In this document: piece by piece, positions 15,342 to 23,523 of the stretch
How the letters are laid out: each line of letters opens with the position of its first letter
Numbering within the stretch: position 1 is the stretch's first letter
Assembly (NCBI GenBank): GCA_946061355.1
Contig: CAMGRE010000007.1
Location: 1-25,281 of the forward strand
Source of the DNA: an uncultured bacterium
GTDB lineage: Bacteria; Bacillota; Clostridia; Lachnospirales; Lachnospiraceae
Reading direction: 5' to 3'
Length of the DNA: 25,281 nt
Made by a program: the position numbers and the translations under genes
Notes under the pieces: model-generated
Told to the model about the DNA's origin: nothing
The model's input: only the letters and a program-made list of their open reading frames with translations
Databases searched by the model: none

Positions 15342-15360
15342 ACAGCTGTTTTTCTTTTTT
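15325..15360. terminator. Rho-independent terminator between convergent genes
   Basis: AAAACAGCTG (15325-15334) pairs with CAGCTGTTTT (15343-15352) around an 8-base loop, followed on the plus strand by more T (15353 C, then 15354-15360 mostly T). On the minus strand the same stem is followed by TTTT, so it can also end the eight-gene operon. The TAG of the GT4 gene (15339-15341) lies within the loop. Confidence 0.85.
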
Positions 15361-15362
15361 GG

Positions 15363-16367
15363 TTATGACCGGCTGTCTGTTCCGCCGTTTTTTCTGGAAA
15401 TTTCCTCATCTTTCCCCAAAATCTTTGTCCCGTCATACTCAAGCCGGCGCAGATGATACTGTACATCCTCCAGAATCTTCCTGTTGGAAGCAATCACATC
15501 CGCCTGCAGTCCGATGATAAATGTCATGAATCCCATGATCATCAGGGTGCATGCCAGGATCAGTGACTGCACATGGCCGGATCCACCCACAGTGAAATAA
15601 AAGATGAGATAACGAACCCCGATGCCGAGACCGATCAGGAACGGAACCGCTCCCACAAGGGTAAAACAAAGCAGCGGCTTATACATCATAAATGCCCGCA
15701 GGATCGTCAGCATGGAACGCTTCACATAGCTGAACATACTATGGAACAGTCTGGAGGAACGCAGTTCCGGGTTGGTGCGAACCGGCACGGAAGTGATTGC
15801 CATGCGGTTGCGTCCCGCCTGCACGATCGTCTCCAGCGTATAGGTATATTCATTGATGACATTCATATGCATGGCCGCATCCCTACTGAGCGCACGGAAG
15901 CCGCTCGGTGCATCCGGAATATCCGTTTTTGACGCCTTTCGCACAACAAAACTGCCAAGGTGCTGCAGTTTTTTCTTGAGAGGCGAGAAGTGCTCGGTTT
16001 CATCGATCGGTCTCTCGCCGATCACCACCTCCGCTTTTCCGTCCAGTATGGGACGGATCAGTTTCTCGATATCATCCCCGCAGTACTGATTATCCGCATC
16101 CGTATTGACGATGATGTCCGCGCCCTCGCGCAGACATGCATCCAGTCCCGCCATAAAGCCTCTCGCCAGACCTTTGTTCTGCGGGAAACTGACAATATGG
16201 TGCACGCCCCATTTCCTCGCGACCTCCACCGTATTATCCACGCTTCCGTCATTGATGATCAGATACTCGATCGTATCGATCCCCTCTATTTTCTTTGGCA
16301 AAGCATTCAAGGCAATCTCAAGCGTCTCCGCTTCGTTGTAGCATGGAATCTGAATGATCAGTTTCAT
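15363..16367 (-). CDS. GT2 polyprenyl-phosphate sugar synthase (DPM1/GtrB-like)
   Basis: This 334-residue protein has a cytoplasmic GT-A domain (1-225) with PCYNE (8-12), INDGS (38-42), NKGLARGFMAG (64-74), the metal-binding DAD (90-92), DAPSGFRALSRDA (152-164) and TYTLET. Two membrane helices (about 232-258 and 266-288) and a charged cytoplasmic tail follow. This is the layout of enzymes that load a sugar from UDP- or GDP-sugar onto polyprenyl phosphate. The product would feed the GT-C enzymes of the locus. GGAGG lies 7 bases before the ATG, inside the 12-base gap after the 701-residue GT-C gene. It is the last gene of the operon. The sugar is not predictable from sequence alone. Confidence 0.92.
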   Translation of the reverse strand: MKLIIQIPCYNEAETLEIALNALPKKIEGIDTIEYLIINDGSVDNTVEVARKWGVHHIVSFPQNKGLARGFMAGLDACLREGADIIVNTDADNQYCGDDIEKLIRPILDGKAEVVIGERPIDETEHFSPLKKKLQHLGSFVVRKASKTDIPDAPSGFRALSRDAAMHMNVINEYTYTLETIVQAGRNRMAITSVPVRTNPELRSSRLFHSMFSYVKRSMLTILRAFMMYKPLLCFTLVGAVPFLIGLGIGVRYLIFYFTVGGSGHVQSLILACTLMIMGFMTFIIGLQADVIASNRKILEDVQYHLRRLEYDGTKILGKDEEISRKNGGTDSRS

Positions 16368-16379
16368 AGTATCCCTCCG

Positions 16380-18485
16380 TTACCCGTTCAGGCTGATCCG
16401 ATGCATGGACAGCTTCAGCCGGTACTGTACATAATTTAACGGAATCGGCGTCAGTGGATTCGTGATGTTAAAGTAATCCAGATAGCTCAGATGATTCCAG
16501 TTTGTATAGGTTTCGCTGACAGACAGCGCCCCGTCCTGCCAGAGCGCATCTTCACTCATGATCGTGTCCAGTGCGCCTTCATAATCCAGATAATACACAT
16601 TTTGATACTTCTGTGCAAGCTTCCCGATCTGCCCTCTTAAGTCCTCATCGGCATAATAGACATCACATCCCGTCAGCAGCTTCACCGGGAAGATAAAGAC
16701 GATCTGCTGTTCTTCCGGTCCCACAATGAACGCATCCTCCGATGTGATATCCTCGCACACATCAGCAAGCACTTCCCACTCACAGCGGGTGTGATCCTTC
16801 TGTTTCGGCAGTCCGGCATCATACGGCAGGAAGGTCAGAAACGCTGCGGCAAACATGACGGGAACCGCCCATCTGCCCCGTTCCATATCCTCTGCCAGCC
16901 TGCCTGCAAGCAGGAAAATGATTCCCAGAAAAATAGTAACATATCTTGCATAATAATAATAGTACGATACATGCAGGCGCATAAACGTAGAATAGGCGAT
17001 GATGCAATAAAAGAACAACAGAGCAAAAGCCGCCGTCATGCCGTTCTCAAGCACTTTGCCAGGCCTGCAGAACAGATATGCATACAGAAACGGCACAAGG
17101 ATAAGCCCTGTCATATAAGTAAAGGTGCTGATCTGCAGATATTCAAAATAACGGGTATATTCCGCCGTAATAAACCCCTTATACACAAAAAACAGAAATG
17201 AACCTGCCAGTGTCAGGCGGATCAGCCAGACAACGCCGTTCCGGAATATCCTGCTCTCTGCCGGAAGCCTTTGAAGTCTGTCTGCGAGCGCTTCTCCCCG
17301 TCTGCTCATCAGGAAAACCGTAGCGACCGACAACAATACACACAATACCACGATCACCGGTTTGATATTATTCTCATTGATGATCTTCCGTGTCAGTTTG
17401 AACAACACACTGTAATTGCCGTAAGAATAGTAGGGCGCAATATCAAATGCCCAGAATGCGCTCACGCCATAGCCGATCAGCGTTCCGACCGCAGAGATGA
17501 GCCATCCCTTTTCCCTCTGCATGAAATACATCATAAAGAGAAGAATGACCAACACCGGCATAAAGATATAAATGCTGATGTGGAAAAAGGCAAATACGGT
17601 AAGCGGAATCCACGCCAGCCATGCATGCTCTTTTTTCCCCGTCAGAATATATAAAAAAACCGTAAAGATGACCGCAAGTCCGAGCTCCGTCAGGGATGAC
17701 TTGGAACACCATATGACGATCGGACTGAACGCTGTGAGCAGCGTGATCCACGCTCCCGTCGTGCGCTTCAGTTTCATATTCTCCGCAACGAAAAAGCTTA
17801 GGAAGATCAGGCAGATATACAGGATCGTCTGCACACCGATCATATTTGCATAGCCGAACATCGCACCCCACAAGGCAAGCAGCGCCGAATAGGTGGGCAG
17901 TCCGTGGATCGTTCCCACGATTCTGTCAAACTGTGAGGCATCCGTTTCCGTCTCCTCGATGACACGCGGCAGATACAGATTATTCTGGTCATATACAAAA
18001 TCCAGATATTTCTGCTTCTCCTCCGGTGTATCCAGCTTGTTGAACTCTTCCATTTCCATGTAATTGTGCGTGTCGTATGCAAGCAGGGCAAGCGCTTTGA
18101 CCTGATAGGTTCCCTGATCCTGTCCCATGCTGTACAGTTCAAACTTATTCCACGTGAAAGGAAGCGCTGCCAGCATGATCACAAGCGGAATCCAATATAC
18201 CTTTCCGTCGAAGGAAACCTTCGGAAGCAGCACTTTATCCCCGTTCCCCCGGCACCGGAGCGTTACGGCTATGGCAGCAGCCGCCTCACACGCAATACAT
18301 ACTCCAAGCGTCTTTTCAAAACCGAATCTGTCTGCCCAGAAAAATCCCGCGCTGACTACCGTATACAGGAAAAAGAAACCGCATACCGAGAACACGGCAA
18401 GCTTTGCCGCATGGATCCCGTTATTTGTCTTTCCGATGATATAAGCCCACAAAAGCAGGCAGATCACTGTCAACCATAAAATCAT
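16380..18485 (-). CDS. Large GT-C-like membrane glycosyltransferase
   Basis: This 701-residue polytopic protein has about 13 predicted helices and a C-terminal extracytoplasmic domain (about 560-701). The loop after the third membrane segment has LYSMGQDQGTYQ with Asp123, placed like the catalytic acid of GT-C enzymes, and a later loop has HGLPTYSALLALWG. I infer an enzyme that transfers a sugar from a lipid carrier outside the cell; a polymerase is an alternative. AAGGAA lies about 6 bases before the ATG. The gene is 51 bases after the CotH gene and 12 bases before the GT2 synthase, an order that suggests a donor-maker and its user. No close named family is recognised. Confidence 0.75.
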   Translation of the reverse strand: MILWLTVICLLLWAYIIGKTNNGIHAAKLAVFSVCGFFFLYTVVSAGFFWADRFGFEKTLGVCIACEAAAAIAVTLRCRGNGDKVLLPKVSFDGKVYWIPLVIMLAALPFTWNKFELYSMGQDQGTYQVKALALLAYDTHNYMEMEEFNKLDTPEEKQKYLDFVYDQNNLYLPRVIEETETDASQFDRIVGTIHGLPTYSALLALWGAMFGYANMIGVQTILYICLIFLSFFVAENMKLKRTTGAWITLLTAFSPIVIWCSKSSLTELGLAVIFTVFLYILTGKKEHAWLAWIPLTVFAFFHISIYIFMPVLVILLFMMYFMQREKGWLISAVGTLIGYGVSAFWAFDIAPYYSYGNYSVLFKLTRKIINENNIKPVIVVLCVLLSVATVFLMSRRGEALADRLQRLPAESRIFRNGVVWLIRLTLAGSFLFFVYKGFITAEYTRYFEYLQISTFTYMTGLILVPFLYAYLFCRPGKVLENGMTAAFALLFFYCIIAYSTFMRLHVSYYYYYARYVTIFLGIIFLLAGRLAEDMERGRWAVPVMFAAAFLTFLPYDAGLPKQKDHTRCEWEVLADVCEDITSEDAFIVGPEEQQIVFIFPVKLLTGCDVYYADEDLRGQIGKLAQKYQNVYYLDYEGALDTIMSEDALWQDGALSVSETYTNWNHLSYLDYFNITNPLTPIPLNYVQYRLKLSMHRISLNG

Positions 18486-18536
18486 ATCATTTTCCTTCTT
18501 TTATTCTCCGGCAGTAACTGTTCCGTACCTTCACAG

Positions 18537-20546
18537 TCATTCACCGGCGATCAATGTGGTGCCGTCCGCATCACAGGTGTACTCTGCCACAAAATACAGA
18601 TCACTGCCGTCATACGGCTCCGTAAAGTCATATGGCTCCTTCGTGTAGCCGTTCAGCCACCTCACGAAGGTATAGCCCTCCTTCACAGGCGCCAGCGGGA
18701 CCTCCAGGCAGTCGCCCACAAGCCCTTCCACATAGGAAATGTACATATCGGCATCACCGCCGTCCAGATACACTTTCTTTGATTCTCTGCCGTCAACCCA
18801 CAGTCCGGTCAGATAATGCTCCCTCACGGAGACAAATTCTTTTAGCTGCTCAACACTCTGTCTGTATTCCAAAAGGCGGGATGACGGATCCGTCCCGTCA
18901 TTGCGTCCCCAACGCACGCCGTCCATCACAGCGCTTGCCTGAATGCCTTCCGCAAGCCTGTCGATCTCTCCGTTTTCCAGCTCCTTAAGCAGAGGCAGGA
19001 ACACATCCCTGTAGGTCGCAGCTGATGCCTGTCTGAAATCCGCCTTCTCGTACAGCCTGTACCAAATAGAGAAATCATCCATGGGAAGCGCCGCAAACAG
19101 TCCGTAAGGGCTGACACTGCTGATATAATGCTGGTTCGTCAGCGGGTTCATGATCGGGTTACCCAGACTCATATCGTAATCCCACACCGGTCCTGCGTAG
19201 ATCCTGTCACTCACCGAATCATCCGGTTTATAAAAATACTGGCTGGTAGAGGACGCATCATAATTGCGGACAATCTCCTCCACCAGATACTTTTTGACGA
19301 AACTCTCCTCATCAATATAATCGGTATAATACTGTCCCGTGCCCGGATTGATCCCGTCCTGTGCAAACAGCGCATCCTCAAACGTCTGCCAGATGCTCCC
19401 GATATACTCCACCTCTGATATATCCGCGTACTTCGGTCTCTTGACAGTAACGGGCTGCCCGTTCCTCGTGACAAAGAAACTCGTACTCGCATGAATGCGC
19501 GAAGGCCGCTCAATCTCCAGCAGATAACCGCCCGTCACATCCTCGGTTCCCAGGTTTGTATCATATCCCCGGTAACGGATCCCTGAACTGCTTTCCTCTG
19601 TAATACCTGCGATCCGCTCTTCCATGGAATCTCCTTCCACGTCGGGATGAATCTCTGCCGCCAGTTCCTCCGGCGTAGGCTCATACAGCGTATAATCCTC
19701 CAAATTGCGGATCGCCACACGCTCCGGCGCGATCTCAACTTTCTCACAGAGCTGATAACATCCCTGATATTCCCCGTTCAAATAGAGATCGACAAATGCG
19801 CTCTCCGGTGAATACGGCATTCCGGCCTGCGCCGCCATATCATACGTGATCTTGTTGCGAAGCAATGTCTTATCCGACCAGTTGCTGAGCAGATTCCATT
19901 TGACGGCGCTACCCATTCCAAGGAAATCGGTGCTCCGCGTCATCGTCATCTGATAGGGTTTCTCCACCCAGTCGGCAGAGGTGTTGCCGCGGACGCGGAA
20001 ACTTTCTATCCCGCCCTCATTGCAGACATTCCCCTGATCATCCACCAGTTTCACGGCAGCCCCATACTGTTCCGTGTAGGGAATGTCATAAAGCGCCTCT
20101 TTTTTTCCCCGACTCATCCCCACAAACATCGCAGGGATATTACCCGAATGCAGAACCTCCAGCTCATACTCCGCACCATCTACGGCAATACTGTGCACTC
20201 CGGCAGTCTCTCCTTCCCACTTTCCGGAAGAAGGAAGCGCGTTCCCATCGATCAGTAGTTCACTATCCTCCACGGTGTGGAGCCGGATCGGACTACCCTC
20301 CTCACAAAAGGACGGCAGAAACAGATAATATTTTTCTTCTTTTTCACTCCACCACAGACTGATGGTTTCCTGCCTGTAATGGGACATCGGAACCGAAGCA
20401 TAGATCTGTCCGGTCTCCTTTTCCCATTTTCCTGCCGTGAGGGCAAAACCGCTCTGCACCATACGCCCGCCATACCAAACCATTGCTGTCATAAGCACAG
20501 TGAGCGACAGTCCCATCACTGCCAGGCATCCGCTCTTTTTACTCAT
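18537..20546 (-). CDS. Exported CotH-family kinase with InlB-type repeat
   Basis: This 669-residue protein has an N-terminal signal anchor (about 7-28) and an outer domain. CotH-family motifs are seen: FRVRGNTSA (183-191), KWNLLSNWSDKTLLRNK (216-232), YLNGEYQGCYQLCEKVEI (255-272), GGYLLEIE (339-346), KKYLVEEIVRN (418-428) and the metal-binding VWDYDMSLGN (454-463). A beta-rich region of about 130 residues precedes the kinase core. Residues 617-656 (PVKEGYTFVRWLNG to VAEYT) match an InlB B-repeat. CotH proteins are atypical protein kinases; spore-coat CotH phosphorylates CotB and CotG. Here the neighbours are glycan genes, so the target may be a surface protein or a glycan. It lies 21 bases after the epimerase gene. 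Confidence 0.88.
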   Translation of the reverse strand: MSKKSGCLAVMGLSLTVLMTAMVWYGGRMVQSGFALTAGKWEKETGQIYASVPMSHYRQETISLWWSEKEEKYYLFLPSFCEEGSPIRLHTVEDSELLIDGNALPSSGKWEGETAGVHSIAVDGAEYELEVLHSGNIPAMFVGMSRGKKEALYDIPYTEQYGAAVKLVDDQGNVCNEGGIESFRVRGNTSADWVEKPYQMTMTRSTDFLGMGSAVKWNLLSNWSDKTLLRNKITYDMAAQAGMPYSPESAFVDLYLNGEYQGCYQLCEKVEIAPERVAIRNLEDYTLYEPTPEELAAEIHPDVEGDSMEERIAGITEESSSGIRYRGYDTNLGTEDVTGGYLLEIERPSRIHASTSFFVTRNGQPVTVKRPKYADISEVEYIGSIWQTFEDALFAQDGINPGTGQYYTDYIDEESFVKKYLVEEIVRNYDASSTSQYFYKPDDSVSDRIYAGPVWDYDMSLGNPIMNPLTNQHYISSVSPYGLFAALPMDDFSIWYRLYEKADFRQASAATYRDVFLPLLKELENGEIDRLAEGIQASAVMDGVRWGRNDGTDPSSRLLEYRQSVEQLKEFVSVREHYLTGLWVDGRESKKVYLDGGDADMYISYVEGLVGDCLEVPLAPVKEGYTFVRWLNGYTKEPYDFTEPYDGSDLYFVAEYTCDADGTTLIAGE

Positions 20547-20567
20547 GTTGTCTCATATTCCTCTGCA

Positions 20568-21566
20568 TCACTGTATCTGATAATACGCCTTAAACCACTC
20601 CACAAACCGGGATAAGCCCTCCTTGATCGAAGTATCCGGCTTGAAGCCGAAATCGTTGATCAGATCGGTGACATCCGCATACGTCTGATAGACATCTCCG
20701 GGCTGCATCGGATAATACTCTTTCACAGCCTCCATGCCAAGACACTTCTCCAGCGTGCTGATAAAATCCATCAGTTTCACAGGCTTATTGTTTCCGATAT
20801 TATAGATCTTGTAAGCCACGCCCTTCTCATTCCTTGCGGGCGGATTACAGAGGATATCGCATACACCCGTCACGATATCGTCAATATACGTAAAGTCTCT
20901 GAGCATATCCCCGTTGTTATAGATCTGGATGGGCTCACCCTTCACGATTTTTTTTGCAAACTTAAAATATGCCATATCCGGCCGCCCCATCGGACCATAC
21001 ACCGTGAAGAAACGCAGCCCTGTCACCGGATAATCATACAATTTGCTGTACGCATGCGCCATCAGCTCATTGGACTTCTTGGTCGCGGCATACAGGCTCA
21101 CCGGTCCGTCCACCTTATCCTCCGTAGAGAAAGGCACTTTGTCATTTCCGCCGTACACGGAACTTGAAGAGGCAAACACCAGATGCTCTGTGCCGTAATG
21201 GCGGCAAGCTTCCAGAATATTGAAAAAGCCTACCAGATTTGACTGCACATACGATTCCGGATTATCAATGCTATAGCGCACGCCCGCCTGAGCCCCAAGA
21301 TTTACCGTGATCTGTGGTTTATACTGCTCAAACACCGCATCCACAGCTTCCTTGTCTGCCAGATCCCCTTTCACAAAGGTATACTTTTCAAAGCCTTCCA
21401 ATTCTTTCAGGCGTGCTTCCTTCAGGCTGACCTCATAGTAATCGTTCATATTGTCAAAGCCGACTACCGAAGCCCCTGCCTCCAGCAGCCGTTTGGACAG
21501 ATGGAAGCCGATAAAGCCGGCTCCTCCCGTGATCAGATATGTTTTCTGCGTATCCAATGGATTCAT
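20568..21566 (-). CDS. UDP-glucuronate 4-epimerase (GalE/CapI type)
   Basis: This 332-residue cytoplasmic NAD-dependent epimerase has TGGAGFIGFHLSKRLLE (13-29), DNMNDYY (38-44), LGAQAGVRYSIDNP (90-103), SSSSVYGGNDKVPF (133-146), YAATKK with Tyr159/Lys163, and LRFFTVYGPMGRPDMA (184-199). The QAGVRYSI and GRPDMA motifs separate UDP-glucuronate 4-epimerases from UDP-glucose 4-epimerases, so it likely interconverts UDP-GlcA and UDP-GalA for surface glycan. The length matches the family. The frame is open to 21605, but ATG at 21566 has GGAGG 8 bases upstream. It follows the C-terminal GT-C half by 38 bases. No UDP-glucose dehydrogenase is in the window, so UDP-GlcA must come from elsewhere. Confidence 0.9.
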   Translation of the reverse strand: MNPLDTQKTYLITGGAGFIGFHLSKRLLEAGASVVGFDNMNDYYEVSLKEARLKELEGFEKYTFVKGDLADKEAVDAVFEQYKPQITVNLGAQAGVRYSIDNPESYVQSNLVGFFNILEACRHYGTEHLVFASSSSVYGGNDKVPFSTEDKVDGPVSLYAATKKSNELMAHAYSKLYDYPVTGLRFFTVYGPMGRPDMAYFKFAKKIVKGEPIQIYNNGDMLRDFTYIDDIVTGVCDILCNPPARNEKGVAYKIYNIGNNKPVKLMDFISTLEKCLGMEAVKEYYPMQPGDVYQTYADVTDLINDFGFKPDTSIKEGLSRFVEWFKAYYQIQ

Positions 21567-21574
21567 ATGCTTTT

Positions 21575-21579
21575 CCTCC
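21575..21579 (-). promoter_or_regulatory. Ribosome-binding site deciding the epimerase start
   Basis: GGAGG on the minus strand lies 8 bases before the ATG at 21566. It rejects the longer in-frame start at 21605, which would overlap the preceding stop codon. Confidence 0.65.
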
Positions 21580-21604
21580 TGCCTCTCTATGATATATTCA
21601 CACA

Positions 21605-22450
21605 TCAGTGCGTATTGGTCCAGTTTTCTTCCCAGTCTTCATCCATCAACGATGCGTATTCCGCTTTTTTCTCCTCCGCGAACTCTGCGTCGTCAAAAAT
21701 GTAGATATCATAATTTTCCACCGTGGTCAGATAAGTAAACTGATACTTCTGGATCGGATTGCCTCCCACGATGGGCGTTCCCGTGCGGAGCACGATATAT
21801 TCCACTCCCTGCTGTCTGGAATAATCGGTGATCGCATAAGAGCGCACCGGATTTGCCTCCATACACTCAAACAGCGGATTGCTGCTCCAGCCGTCCACCA
21901 GCGCCTCTCGTCCATACGCGAGCTCAATGCTCGGATCATACTGCCTGATAAACTGCAGCAATTCGGCCGGTACCACCGCTTTGACATTCCTGCCGTCCAC
22001 ATGGAGAACATCTGCCACGGCAATATCTTCCGCGGGCAGATGATACAGATTCTCACGCGGCGTGACCATCGGATTTAAGTAAATCAGACTGCCTGTCTGT
22101 ATCAGGAAAAGGAGTGCAAAAACACTCACCACGATTCGCCTTCGCTTCCGTTCGATCTGCGTTACCACCTTCACAAAAGTATACGATACAATCATTCCCA
22201 TGGGAACCAGCCAGATGATCCTGTAATACACCTGCTTGTCCAGGAAAACGTGCATGGCGATATACGCAAACACCGGGAAAAAGAAGAGTGCACCGACCGC
22301 TGCCGTCAGATAGACGAACAGGATCTTAATCTCCTTTTTCTCCTCTGTCACCCACAGGTACAGCACCGCAGCCATCAGAAGCACTGCCATCATGCTGTTT
22401 CCAATATAATTTTTGTAAATATCTATCGTAGTCTGAATCACTTCCGTCAT
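21605..22450 (-). CDS. Membrane protein resembling the C-terminal half of a GT-C enzyme
   Basis: This 281-residue protein has four membrane helices (about 17-34, 43-68, 77-97, 105-125) and an extracytoplasmic domain (126-281) with ENLYHLPAEDIAVAD (133-147), GRNVKAVVPAELLQFIRQY (153-171) and AYGREALVD (178-186). From memory, these segments resemble the C-terminal part of larger (about 650-residue) Lachnospiraceae membrane proteins. The protein preceding it, 7 bases upstream, looks like the matching N-terminal part. In-frame stop codons (TAA directly before the ATG, TGA ending the neighbour) separate them, so this is either a true two-subunit enzyme or a decayed fusion. GAGGG lies about 5 bases before the ATG, supporting real translation. 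Confidence 0.75.
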   Translation of the reverse strand: MTEVIQTTIDIYKNYIGNSMMAVLLMAAVLYLWVTEEKKEIKILFVYLTAAVGALFFFPVFAYIAMHVFLDKQVYYRIIWLVPMGMIVSYTFVKVVTQIERKRRRIVVSVFALLFLIQTGSLIYLNPMVTPRENLYHLPAEDIAVADVLHVDGRNVKAVVPAELLQFIRQYDPSIELAYGREALVDGWSSNPLFECMEANPVRSYAITDYSRQQGVEYIVLRTGTPIVGGNPIQKYQFTYLTTVENYDIYIFDDAEFAEEKKAEYASLMDEDWEENWTNTH

Positions 22451-22457
22451 TTATCCC

Positions 22458-23495
22458 TCACTTCAAAAACAGGTACAGCATGCCGAAGAAAAGACAGGGC
22501 ACAAGGCATGCAACAGTCTGCACCACCACCATGGCTTTTTTCTTGACAACGGCAATGATCACAGCCTCCGTCCCCAACAGGATCGGCACCGTAAAGATCC
22601 CCGTACTGGTGGTGAATGTGGCTGCCAGCGTTGTGAGAAACAGCATTGCCCATTCCCCGATGTCCATCTCGTCCTTTGCCATACAGAACATCCACAGAAA
22701 CAGATAGGGGATGACCAGATTCGGGAACATGGACTTTCCCTGCCATGTCCTGGTAAAAGCAAAGCTCTCGGCCGTATAGATCGAAACATTTCCGAATAAA
22801 TACCAGATACTCAGGAACAAAAGAAACAGCCACTGATTCTTTTTCTGATTCGGAAAGAGCCTCTTGGCAACCTGAAAATAAATCATATACATGAGCAGCA
22901 AAAACAGCATACTGATGTAACTGTGGCAGAGGATCGTCACATGTATCCCGCTGACACGCGCAAGCCATGCCATAAAGATCGGCACGGGCGAGAGTGCATG
23001 GCGGATATCCAGTTCTCCGTTTGCTCCATAATACGGCGTGAAGCGGTACATCGTATCCATGTGCTCACTGGTAAGGGAGGTCGCCACATAGAACGCATCA
23101 TCGCCATCCAGATACTGCAGAAAAAATGCGCCCGCCAGCTGCAATGCGATCAGTACGATCACCAGGATCATCACCGGAAGCTGTCCGTTCTCGATGCGGC
23201 TGTCTTTCAGATTGTCCATGGACTTCTTCAGCGCACGTCTCCCGATCACAAGCGACACCACAGAGATGGCACTGATCACAATCGAGTAGGTCCGCACCGC
23301 CAGACTAAAGGACTGTTGTGCTACAATAAAAGGCACCACAAGCACCTGAAACATCGCAAACATCATAAACCAGCCGCTGACCCAGATCATTCCGAAGGAT
23401 CTGTGTTCCTCCTTCATGATCCGCACCGGCAGAACTCCGGCGCAGAAGGGAAGTACCCAGGTGCAGACAAACAGCAATCCCAAATGTATCCACAT
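22458..23495 (-). CDS. DUF6077-like membrane protein, N-terminal part of a GT-C-type enzyme
   Basis: This 345-residue protein has about ten membrane helices. The loop after the fourth helix has QYLDGDDAFYVATS (127-140) with Asp130, Asp132 and Asp133, positioned like the catalytic acids of GT-C glycosyltransferases, and LDIRHALSPVP follows. This resembles DUF6077 proteins as I recall them. It ends directly after its last helix, with no soluble C-terminal domain, unlike the other GT-C proteins here. The missing domain seems to be encoded by the next gene, 7 bases away. AAAGGTG lies about 9 bases upstream of the ATG. The predicted role is sugar transfer outside the membrane; the donor is unknown. 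Confidence 0.75.
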   Translation of the reverse strand: MWIHLGLLFVCTWVLPFCAGVLPVRIMKEEHRSFGMIWVSGWFMMFAMFQVLVVPFIVAQQSFSLAVRTYSIVISAISVVSLVIGRRALKKSMDNLKDSRIENGQLPVMILVIVLIALQLAGAFFLQYLDGDDAFYVATSLTSEHMDTMYRFTPYYGANGELDIRHALSPVPIFMAWLARVSGIHVTILCHSYISMLFLLLMYMIYFQVAKRLFPNQKKNQWLFLLFLSIWYLFGNVSIYTAESFAFTRTWQGKSMFPNLVIPYLFLWMFCMAKDEMDIGEWAMLFLTTLAATFTTSTGIFTVPILLGTEAVIIAVVKKKAMVVVQTVACLVPCLFFGMLYLFLK

Positions 23496-23523
23496 AGTTA
23501 TTCACCTTTCTATCGGGCAGGAA

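Noticed and set aside
22447..22968. A third-frame minus-strand open frame bridging the split GT-C genes
   Set aside because: Its composition is unlike a membrane protein and it lies inside the well-supported DUF6077-like gene; it does not restore a fusion of the two halves.
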